Assembly (NCBI RefSeq): GCF_015221995.1
Contig: NZ_JADFFM010000001.1
Span: forward strand, 868,001 to 932,000
Length of the DNA stretch: 64,000 nucleotides
Direction of reading: 5' to 3'
Origin: Mucilaginibacter boryungensis
GTDB taxonomy: Bacteria; Bacteroidota; Bacteroidia; Sphingobacteriales; Sphingobacteriaceae
Shown: piece after piece, positions 55,255-62,641 of the stretch
Layout of the letters: each line of letters starts with the position of its first letter
Numbering within the stretch: the stretch's first letter is position 1
The notes under the pieces: model-generated
The model's input: only the letters and a program-made list of their open reading frames with translations
Told to the model about the DNA's origin: nothing
The model's database searches: none
Program-made: the position numbers and the translations under genes

Positions 55255-56589
55255 ATGGAAGCTGCCCAACAGGCTATACGCATAAATGAATTAAACCCAT
55301 TAGCAGGAGATAAGGAATCAATCATTGCCCAGGCATTTAATTCAGGTTTTACTAAGGCCCATGATACCTACAATGCCATATCAACAGCATCGGATGGAAA
55401 CATTTATTATGTTTTATCATCTGATAAAATAGACGTCGGTGGTAAAGTATACTGCTACCACACGGCCTCTGGAGAGATAGAATATCTGGGAGACCTTACT
55501 GAAATTTGCGGTGAAGGGCAAATGAACGCCATATCGCAGGGGAAAAGCCATGTTAGGTTTTATGAGATGAATGGCAAGCTGTTTTTTTCGACCCATGTAG
55601 GGTATTATGAGCTTATTGATGGTATGGAACGCATGCCGGTAACCGCGCGGGAAGGTTTCCGGTTATACCTGGGTGGACATATTGTCTCGTTCGATCTAAA
55701 AACAAGGACATTTGAGGATTTAGCTATTGCCCCTTATGGGGAAGGTTTTGTATCCATGAATATGGATGTAAAGCGCGGACAGATTTACGGTATCTCCTGG
55801 CCGCGGGGCTATTTTTTACACTATGATGTTGACCGGCGAGTATTAAAAAATCTGGGTAAAACATCCTGCGAAGGTGAAGCCGGGATGCCGGGTACGGATT
55901 TCAGGTCGCTTTGCCGCTCTTTATTTGTCGATCCAAGGGATGGCACCTGTTATTTTTCAACTGCTGATGGGAATATATATGCCTACAACCCGGTTGCCGG
56001 AAATATAGGTTTAGTAAACGATGTTGATTTGAAGCTGGACTATTTTGGTAAATACGACTATTCCAGGCCGGGCAGTATGGGCTACAATTGGCGGAAAATA
56101 TTTTGGTATGAAAAAGACCAGGTTGCCTATGGCGTACATGGTAATTCGGGCTATTTGTTCCGTTTCGATCCGGATAAAAAGAAAGTAGAAATTGTTGAAC
56201 GGATTACATCGTTGCCTTCTAAAGCCAGCGGTATGTTCGATCAGTTTAGCTACGGTTATTTAGGCTTTCAGTTAGGCCCGGATAAAGAAACCATATACTA
56301 TTTAACCGGCGGCCCTATATATACTGATGGTAAAAGGGTAAAAGAAACGGACGAGATTGCGAAAGGCGCTGCCAGGGGACTGGAGAACTTGCATCTGATT
56401 ACTTATCACATCCCATCAGCTAAATACCAGGATCATGGCCCGATATTTTATGGAGACGGGCAGCGGCCGGTATATGTTAATTCCATAGCGGTAGGTTACG
56501 ATGGTTATATTTACACCCTCGCGCGCGTTACAGCCGAAGATGATAATACCCGCACCGATCTCATCCGCTTTAAGAACCCAATATTGTAA
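55255..56589 (+). CDS. Cytosolic beta-propeller protein of unknown function
   Basis: A 444-residue protein without leader, made of repeating blades such as ISTASDGNIYYVLSSDK, YNPVAGNIGLVNDVD, YLFRFDPDKKKVEIVE and VGYDGYIYTLARV. This fits a seven-bladed propeller of the SMP-30/oligogalacturonate-lyase-like kind. PL22 oligogalacturonate lyases are also leaderless propellers, but I cannot confirm their metal-binding histidines here. It lies 71 bp after the Tat TIM-barrel gene and probably shares its transcript. Possibly acts on an imported disaccharide; function not assigned. Confidence 0.65.
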   Translation: MEAAQQAIRINELNPLAGDKESIIAQAFNSGFTKAHDTYNAISTASDGNIYYVLSSDKIDVGGKVYCYHTASGEIEYLGDLTEICGEGQMNAISQGKSHVRFYEMNGKLFFSTHVGYYELIDGMERMPVTAREGFRLYLGGHIVSFDLKTRTFEDLAIAPYGEGFVSMNMDVKRGQIYGISWPRGYFLHYDVDRRVLKNLGKTSCEGEAGMPGTDFRSLCRSLFVDPRDGTCYFSTADGNIYAYNPVAGNIGLVNDVDLKLDYFGKYDYSRPGSMGYNWRKIFWYEKDQVAYGVHGNSGYLFRFDPDKKKVEIVERITSLPSKASGMFDQFSYGYLGFQLGPDKETIYYLTGGPIYTDGKRVKETDEIAKGAARGLENLHLITYHIPSAKYQDHGPIFYGDGQRPVYVNSIAVGYDGYIYTLARVTAEDDNTRTDLIRFKNPIL

Positions 56590-56662
56590 ATATACTATTG
56601 GTAATTATTACAGTTAATATCCTTATTCAAATAATATCTTGTTAAAGAAATTATCAAATAAA

Positions 56663-56707
56663 TTTGGAAGTAAAATTAATAATAAATACTTTCGGGTACG
56701 TTAACGG
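56663..56707 (+). promoter_or_regulatory. Promoter and LacI-type operator of the ceramidase-like gene
   Basis: TTTG (56663-56666), 20 bp spacer, TACTTTCG (56687-56694), operator TCGGGTACGTTAACGG (56692-56707). Its presence shows that translation must start downstream of it, at the ATG at 56742 and not at an in-frame TTG at 56664. Confidence 0.85.
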
Positions 56708-56741
56708 TGATATTTTACCGTTTATTCGGCCAGCCAATTAT

Positions 56742-58130
56742 ATGAGGAAAATTTACTTACTGCTTCCTTTTTTTATATGCATGCAAAGTATACTATATGC
56801 TGCGGGATTTAAAATTGGCCTGGCTAAAACTAACATTACGCCCGATGTGCCTGTATGGATGACCGGCTTTGCTGCCCGTACAACACCGGCAACGGGTATA
56901 CTCCATCCATTGTGGGCAAAAGCCATGGTAATTGAGGATGCATCAGGCCACCGGATGATCATTGTGAGCACCGATTTATTAGGCCTGCCTCATCAGGTTA
57001 GCGAAAAGGTAGCGAATACCCTCTATGAAAAAATAGGGATCCAGCGCAAAGAGATCATGTTCAATTCATCGCATACACACTCGGGGCCAATGGTGTGGCC
57101 TGGCTTAAGCATGATAGCTGACTACAGCGTGGAAGATCAGCGTAAGGTTTCGCTTTACCAGCGCACCCTCACCGATAAACTGGTGGAAGTGGTTTTAGAA
57201 GCGATTAAAAACGTTGGGCCCATGCAGCTTTCCGTTGGACATGGCCAGGCAAATTTTGCCTTCAACAGACGTGTAATTACTAAAACAGGTGTTGCAAGCG
57301 GTGTAAACAAGGAAGGCGTTACCGATCATGATGTGCCGGTTATTAAGGTTACCGCACCCGATGGTACTGTAAAGGGGATATTGTTTGGGTACGCTTGCCA
57401 TAATACTACTATTCAGGGCGATAACACTTTGCTGAATGGCGATTATGCCGGTTTTGCACAAATTAACCTGGAGAAAAGATACCCCGATGCTATCGCGATG
57501 TTTATTCTTGGTTGTGCAGGTGATCAGAATCCGGCGCCGCGCGGTACAATTGCGTTAGCGCAGCAGCATGGCGATAGTTTGGCCAAAGCAGTGGCCACAG
57601 TGGTGAACGGAAAAATGAGGCCCATAGCTCCTTATATTCAAAGTTCATGGTTAACCACACAATTGGAGTTTCAGCCCCGTAGTGTTGATGACTATGAAAA
57701 GGATATCGAAACAGGCAGTGTATATGTTCAGCGGCGGGCGAAGCTGGTATTGGAAGCTTATAACAGGGGGTGGGATACAAAGCACTACACCTACCCAATA
57801 CAAGCTATTAATTTTGGTAACAGTTTCTATATGATTGCTTTAGCTGGTGAAACAGTGGTTGATTACTCCCTGAAAATTAAGGAACAATTTAAAGGGAAAG
57901 ACCTTTTTGTAGCAGGATACAGTAATGAAGTAATGTGCTATATCCCGTCAGAAAGGATACTGAAAGAGGGCGGTTACGAGGCAAATGATAACCTGATCTA
58001 TTACGGCATGATGGGCCCTTTTAAAACGGGTATCGAGCGTAAAATTATGAATGGAACAATACAGGCTTTAAAAGCCGTTGGTGTTAGTCCGGCAGCATAT
58101 AAAATCAAGCAATCGAATAATTTTAGATAA
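56742..58130 (+). CDS. Neutral/alkaline ceramidase-family zinc hydrolase
   Basis: A 462-residue exported protein of the neutral/alkaline non-lysosomal ceramidase N-terminal family. The start at 56742 gives a signal peptide (KIYLLLPFFICMQSILYAA). Catalytic features: GLAKTNITPDVPVWMTGF near 24, NSSHTHSGPMVWPG near 107 (zinc histidines and the family SGP), GYACHNTTIQGDN near 222, CAGDQNPAPRG near 258, and YSNEVMCYIPSERIL near 392. It is shorter than eukaryotic ceramidases because it lacks the C-terminal immunoglobulin-like domain. In sugar regulons such proteins probably act as amidases or esterases on sugar derivatives; that is inference. It is followed after 22 bp by the Tat Gfo/Idh gene. Confidence 0.85.
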   Translation: MRKIYLLLPFFICMQSILYAAGFKIGLAKTNITPDVPVWMTGFAARTTPATGILHPLWAKAMVIEDASGHRMIIVSTDLLGLPHQVSEKVANTLYEKIGIQRKEIMFNSSHTHSGPMVWPGLSMIADYSVEDQRKVSLYQRTLTDKLVEVVLEAIKNVGPMQLSVGHGQANFAFNRRVITKTGVASGVNKEGVTDHDVPVIKVTAPDGTVKGILFGYACHNTTIQGDNTLLNGDYAGFAQINLEKRYPDAIAMFILGCAGDQNPAPRGTIALAQQHGDSLAKAVATVVNGKMRPIAPYIQSSWLTTQLEFQPRSVDDYEKDIETGSVYVQRRAKLVLEAYNRGWDTKHYTYPIQAINFGNSFYMIALAGETVVDYSLKIKEQFKGKDLFVAGYSNEVMCYIPSERILKEGGYEANDNLIYYGMMGPFKTGIERKIMNGTIQALKAVGVSPAAYKIKQSNNFR

Positions 58131-58152
58131 TAATAAATAATTATAGATAATT

Positions 58153-59205
58153 ATGTCATCACATTTATACAATCGGAGAAAGTTTATACAAACAGGGGCA
58201 TTGGCTACCATGGGCGCCGGTCTGTCGATGAATGTTTTTGGAAAACAGCTGACCAGTTTATATGATACTTCGGCGGCCCCCGGTACTTCGGGCTACCTGG
58301 AAAGCGGTAGGGTAGGGATCATCGGGTTGGATACATCGCATGTGGTGGCGTTTGCAAAATCATTGAATGCACCCAACGTCAGGCCCGAACTTGCCGGCTT
58401 TAAAGTGGTGGCGGCTTTCCCCGAAGGCACTAAAGATATTGCCTACGGCCTAAGCAGAAAACCCCAGTTTATAGCCGAAATAAAAGGCATGGGGATTGAA
58501 CTGGTGGATTCCATTGACGATCTTTTGAAGAAGGTAGATGTGGTGCTGTTGGAAAGCAACGACGGCCGTGTGCATTTAAAACAACTAATACCTGTTTTAA
58601 AGGCCGGTAAAAGAGTGTTTGTTGATAAACCCATATCAAACTCGCTGGAAGGCGGTATTGAGATATTTAAAGCGGCGAAGAAATATAATATCCCGGTTTT
58701 TTCGTCATCATCATTACGGTTTGCACCGCAAGTGCAGGCTTTGGCCAATGGCAAACTGGGTAAAGTATTAGGCGCCGATACCTATAGCCCGGCACACCTG
58801 GAAAAAACACACCCCGATCTTTTTTGGTACGGCATTCACGGGGTTGAGATATTGTATACGCTAATGGGTGCGGGCTGTAAAAGCGTAACCCGCACATCGG
58901 TTGCGGATACTGAGGTTGTGGTGGGTACCTGGGCCGATAACCGGGTAGGGGTGTTCCGCGGCCTAAGGTCGGGTAAACCTAATTACGGCGGCACCGCGTT
59001 TTGTGAAAATGGTATTGAAAGTATAGCGCCGTATGCCGGATATGAAGACCTGCTGATAGAAATTGTAAAATATTTCCGTACAGGCGAAGTCCCGGTAAAA
59101 CCTGAAGTGACACTGGAAATGCTTGCCTTTATGGAAGCAGCCGACGTAAGCAAAAAGAATGGAGGCGTACCAACCGACCTCCAGATGATTAATGTTAAAC
59201 TTTAA
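58153..59205 (+). CDS. Tat-exported Gfo/Idh/MocA family protein
   Basis: A 350-residue Gfo/Idh/MocA-like protein with a twin-arginine leader (YNRRKFIQTGALATMGAG). The first strand is VGIIGLDTSHVVAF (near residue 53) instead of GxGxxG; the DKP motif is kept (VFVDKPISNS near 155), and the HGVEILYTLMG helix (near 225) gives a candidate catalytic histidine. Tat export implies that a bound nicotinamide cofactor travels with the folded protein, as in glucose-fructose oxidoreductase. It is the last gene before a strong terminator and is probably co-transcribed with the ceramidase-like gene. Confidence 0.8.
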   Translation: MSSHLYNRRKFIQTGALATMGAGLSMNVFGKQLTSLYDTSAAPGTSGYLESGRVGIIGLDTSHVVAFAKSLNAPNVRPELAGFKVVAAFPEGTKDIAYGLSRKPQFIAEIKGMGIELVDSIDDLLKKVDVVLLESNDGRVHLKQLIPVLKAGKRVFVDKPISNSLEGGIEIFKAAKKYNIPVFSSSSLRFAPQVQALANGKLGKVLGADTYSPAHLEKTHPDLFWYGIHGVEILYTLMGAGCKSVTRTSVADTEVVVGTWADNRVGVFRGLRSGKPNYGGTAFCENGIESIAPYAGYEDLLIEIVKYFRTGEVPVKPEVTLEMLAFMEAADVSKKNGGVPTDLQMINVKL

Positions 59206-59234
59206 GTTTTGTTCTTTATATAATTGTTTAAGGT

Positions 59235-59268
59235 GAGGGAGGTACCGGGCGGTCCTCCCTCTTTTTTT
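59235..59268 (+). terminator. Rho-independent terminator
   Basis: GAGGGAGG (59235-59242) and CCTCCCTC (59254-59261) form a GC-rich stem followed by seven T residues (59262-59268). It closes the transcript of the ceramidase-like and Gfo/Idh genes. Confidence 0.92.
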
Positions 59269-59402
59269 GCACTTTGTAACGAAGATTGGTTTGTGGCAAA
59301 CCGACTAAAACCATAACGTCAACTACAAGTATTATATTTTTTATTTACAGATAGTCTTAGCAAAGCAAAAAACTGGATTTTGCAATTTTATCTTGGTTAA
59401 AA

Positions 59403-59446
59403 ATTGTAGAATTAAATAATATAATTATCTTCGTGTACGTAAACGA
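59403..59446 (+). promoter_or_regulatory. Promoter and consensus LacI-type operator of the nagB operon
   Basis: ATTG (59403-59406), 19 bp spacer, TATCTTCG (59426-59433), operator TCGTGTACGTAAACGA (59431-59446), which equals the consensus of all sites. Confidence 0.85.
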
Positions 59447-59585
59447 TAGCGTTTTTTCAGCTTAAATGATTACTTTTTACAAACCGGGATTATGTTTTCT
59501 GAACATTTAATGTAATGTCAAGATCCCCCGGCGTATTAATTACCTGCTGCACGCAATTTAACACAGCGCATACTAAATAACATAT

Positions 59586-60353
59586 ATGTCTACAGTACTA
59601 AAAGGTTTGCAGGCCGATAGCCTGAATATTAAAATTTTTGAAAGCAATGATGAAATGGGCAAGGCTGGTGCTGCACTGGTGGCCGAACAAATACGTTTAT
59701 TACTAAAAACACAACCTTTTGTAAATATCATTTTTGCAGCCGCACCTTCTCAAAGCAGGTTTTTGGCAAGTTTAATTACGCACGATATAGCATGGTCTAA
59801 AATTAACGCGTTCCACATGGACGAATATATTGGCCTGCCCGCTGATGCGCCGGAATCGTTCGGCGCTTTTTTGAAAAACAGCTTGTTTGGCAAGGTTCCC
59901 TTCCATACGGTAAATTACCTGAACGGAAACGCGGACGATAAGGAGCAGGAATGTTTAAGATATACACAATTACTTGAAGCCAACCCAACCGATATAGTAT
60001 GTATGGGTATTGGCGAGAACGGACACCTGGCATTCAATGATCCGCCCGTTGCCGATTTTAATGACCCCATGAAAGTAAAAGTTGTAGCGCTGGATGATGC
60101 GTGCCGCCAGCAACAGGTGAATGACGATTGTTTTGCAGATTTTGCCGATGTGCCTGAAAACGCACTTACACTAACCATACCTGCTTTAATGAGCGCCAAA
60201 TATATTTATTGTTTTGTGCCGGGCGAACGAAAGGCTGAAGCGGTTAGCAATACCTTGAAACAGCAAATAATAGAAAAATATCCGTCAACCATATTAAGGG
60301 AACATCCAAATGCCATACTGTTTCTAGACAAATTAAGCAGCGCGATGATTTAA
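59586..60353 (+). CDS. nagB: Glucosamine-6-phosphate deaminase (NagB family)
   Basis: Converts glucosamine-6-phosphate to fructose-6-phosphate and ammonia, following NagA. The 255-residue protein has the NagB motifs FHMDEYIGL (near 77) and VCMGIGENGHLAFNDPP (near 139), giving the aspartate, histidine and glutamate of the active site. The phosphate-binding loop, ATGSTP-like in classic NagB, is AAAPSQSRF (near 52), so the substrate could be a variant amino sugar phosphate. The allosteric C-terminal region is short. First gene of the operon nagB, Nramp-like, SDR, DapA-like; next gene starts 41 bp on. A role in deaminating a non-glucosamine analogue cannot be excluded. Confidence 0.85.
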   Translation: MSTVLKGLQADSLNIKIFESNDEMGKAGAALVAEQIRLLLKTQPFVNIIFAAAPSQSRFLASLITHDIAWSKINAFHMDEYIGLPADAPESFGAFLKNSLFGKVPFHTVNYLNGNADDKEQECLRYTQLLEANPTDIVCMGIGENGHLAFNDPPVADFNDPMKVKVVALDDACRQQQVNDDCFADFADVPENALTLTIPALMSAKYIYCFVPGERKAEAVSNTLKQQIIEKYPSTILREHPNAILFLDKLSSAMI

Positions 60354-60394
60354 AAAACTGTGGCGATGATATCACAATTTAACAACATTGTAAA

Positions 60395-61591
60395 ATGGAA
60401 AAATTTAAAAACTGGATCAGGACGTTAGGTCCCGGAATTATTACCGCGGCACTGGTTTTTGGCCCCAGTAAAATGACCATCGCCACTAAGCTTGGCGCGG
60501 CCTATGGGTTTGATATGTTGTGGTTGATTGTGGTCGCCATTTTTTTCATGGTTGTTTTTACGGCCATGGCCGCCCGTATTGGCACGGCAAAGCAGGAATC
60601 GCTGTTAAGCCTTATCAGCCAGAAATGGGGAAAAGTACCTGGCTTTTTGGTTGGGTTCGGCATTTTTTTAGTCACTGCTTGTTTCCAGGCGGGTAATTCA
60701 ATCGGTATCGGCATAGCGCTTGGCGAACTAACCCACACGCCAACTACTCCATGGATCGTATTGTTTACCATCATTGGTATCAGCCTGTTGTTCTTCCAAA
60801 GTTTTTATAAGGTGCTTGAAAAGGTAATGATATCGCTTGTCACCCTTATGCTGGTGGCCTTTTTAACCACCATGTTTATTTTACAGCCCCATCCGGTTGC
60901 TATTGCCAAAGGGTTTATCCCTTCAGTACCAGCCGGTTCAAGCAAGCTCATTATTGCGTTTGTGGCCTCAACATTTTCTATAGTAGCCGCTTTTTACCAG
61001 GCTTATCTTATTCAATACAGGCTTAAGGCGGGCAAGGTAAAAAGTGGTTCAGGCTCGGGCAGTTTTACCGGGATATTAATATTGGGTATTATGGCTGCCA
61101 TTATTGTTATCTGTGCTGCATCGGTACTGCATCCTATGGGTATTGCGGTTAAAAGCGCTTCGGATATGGCCAAATCTTTAGAACCATTATTTGGGAGGCA
61201 TGCAGCCATACTGTTTTTAATGGGCTTGTTTGGCGGATCGTTTTCGGCCTTGTTGGGTAATGCTACAGTAGGTGGTACCCTGTTTGCCGATGCGCTTGGT
61301 TACGGTAAAGATCTGAATTCAAAATATGTTAAACTACTAATAGCTACGGTTATGGTAATTGGCTGTTTGGTGGCGGTTATATTTGGTAGCCTTCCGCTTG
61401 AACTGATCGTATTTACCCAAAGTGTAACCATATTCCTGGTGCCATTTATTGGCATAGCCATGTATTTAATTGCTAATGATAGCCAAATAATGGGGCCGCT
61501 GGTAAATAAAACCTGGCAAAAGGTATCCGGCGCTTTAGGTATCTTAATTATTGTAGCGCTGGCTATCACCAATATTTTTGAATTGATTTAA
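60395..61591 (+). CDS. Nramp-family-like membrane transporter without the metal-binding motifs
   Basis: A 398-residue inner-membrane protein with about 11 hydrophobic segments and the overall pattern of the Nramp (SLC11) family. Nramp metal transporters coordinate the metal with DPGN in helix 1 and a methionine-containing A/MPH motif in helix 6. Here helix 1 reads LVFGPSKMTIATKLGA (near 20-35), so DPGN is replaced by GPSK, and the matching helix 6 region reads FSIVAAFYQAYLIQ (near 195-208), with no MPH. It therefore probably does not carry divalent metals by the usual mechanism. Its place in a sugar catabolic operon suggests an organic or sugar-derived substrate; this is inference. Confidence 0.8.
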   Translation: MEKFKNWIRTLGPGIITAALVFGPSKMTIATKLGAAYGFDMLWLIVVAIFFMVVFTAMAARIGTAKQESLLSLISQKWGKVPGFLVGFGIFLVTACFQAGNSIGIGIALGELTHTPTTPWIVLFTIIGISLLFFQSFYKVLEKVMISLVTLMLVAFLTTMFILQPHPVAIAKGFIPSVPAGSSKLIIAFVASTFSIVAAFYQAYLIQYRLKAGKVKSGSGSGSFTGILILGIMAAIIVICAASVLHPMGIAVKSASDMAKSLEPLFGRHAAILFLMGLFGGSFSALLGNATVGGTLFADALGYGKDLNSKYVKLLIATVMVIGCLVAVIFGSLPLELIVFTQSVTIFLVPFIGIAMYLIANDSQIMGPLVNKTWQKVSGALGILIIVALAITNIFELI

Positions 61592-61618
61592 AAAGACCAT
61601 TATATTAATTACAACCGT

Positions 61619-62641
61619 ATGATGAATGTTTCATTGGAAGCCCTTGAACAGGAAATGCTTAAGCCTTCAGCAGCCTTAGTTAACGATATTGCCCAACTTG
61701 ATGGCGATATTATTGTTTTAGGCGCCGGCGGTAAAATGGGGCCCGACCTTATTAAACTTGCCTTAAACGCTATAAACGCCGCGGGGGTAAAAAAGAAAGT
61801 AATAGGGGTATCCCGTTTTTCGGATACTGAACTGCTGAAGGAACTGACGGATGCAGGCATGGAAGCTATTTCGGGCGATCTGCTGGATGAGCGCTTCCTG
61901 GAAAGCCTGCCTGAGGTGCCTAATGTAATGTATATGGCCGGTACCAAATTCGGGACTACCGGGAATGAATCGTACACCTGGGCTATGAATGCATATTTAC
62001 CCGGGCGCGTAGCGCAGAAATTCAGGCATTCGCGTATTGTTGCTTTTTCTACGGGGAATATCTATCCTTATTCACCCATCAGCTCGGGCGGTTGTTCTGA
62101 AGAGCAACTACCGGCACCAGTTGGGGAGTACGGCCAATCGTGCCTGGGGCGCGAACGCATGTTCGAGCATTTTTCTAAGCAGTATCAAACACCTGTACTT
62201 ATTTATCGACTTAATTACGCTATCGATTTTAAATATGGCGTACTGCTGGAAATAGCCAAATCTGTTTTAGAAGAACGGCCTATTGACCTGGCCACGGCCA
62301 ATGTAAACGTGATATGGCAGGGCGATGCTAACGAGGTTGCATTGCGCGCCTTCCAGCATTGCAGTTCTCCGCCAAAACTGCTTAACGTTACCGGGCCCGA
62401 AACCCTGTCGGTTGAATGGGTAGCTAAGGAATTTGGCCATCTGTTTAACAAAAAGCCAACATTTGTAAACCAGCCCCAGCACACAGCATTACTTAGCAAT
62501 GCTGCGGAATGCAGCCGGTTATTCGGGTATCCAAAAACATCGGTAAAGCAAATGATAGCATTACTTGCCCACTGGTTGCTTAATGGCGGCAAAGTAAATA
62601 AAAAGCCGACACACTTTCAGGAAAGGGAGGGTAAATACTAA
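61619..62641 (+). CDS. NAD-dependent epimerase/dehydratase-like (extended SDR)
   Basis: A 340-residue extended short-chain dehydrogenase/reductase-like protein. The nucleotide loop is VLGAGGKMG (near 33-41). The position of the YxxxK motif reads YGQSCLGRE (near 170), so the tyrosine is present but the lysine position is cysteine. The FSTGNIYPYS strand (near 142) resembles the serine-bearing strand of sugar epimerases. Its stop and the start of the DapA-like gene share one base (TAATG), so the two are translationally coupled and probably act in consecutive steps. A sugar dehydratase, reductase or epimerase role is likely; the altered site leaves the reaction open. Confidence 0.8.
   Translation: MMNVSLEALEQEMLKPSAALVNDIAQLDGDIIVLGAGGKMGPDLIKLALNAINAAGVKKKVIGVSRFSDTELLKELTDAGMEAISGDLLDERFLESLPEVPNVMYMAGTKFGTTGNESYTWAMNAYLPGRVAQKFRHSRIVAFSTGNIYPYSPISSGGCSEEQLPAPVGEYGQSCLGRERMFEHFSKQYQTPVLIYRLNYAIDFKYGVLLEIAKSVLEERPIDLATANVNVIWQGDANEVALRAFQHCSSPPKLLNVTGPETLSVEWVAKEFGHLFNKKPTFVNQPQHTALLSNAAECSRLFGYPKTSVKQMIALLAHWLLNGGKVNKKPTHFQEREGKY

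Larger units (their letters stand above)
59206..59585. other. 380-bp spacer: terminator, promoter/operator and nagB leader
   Basis: Holds the terminator at 59235-59268, the promoter and operator at 59403-59446, and about 140 nt of leader before nagB. I see no gene in it. Confidence 0.75.

Noticed and set aside
56664..56741. In-frame TTG extension of the ceramidase-like protein
   Set aside because: This stretch holds a complete promoter and operator, and the ATG at 56742 starts a clean signal peptide.
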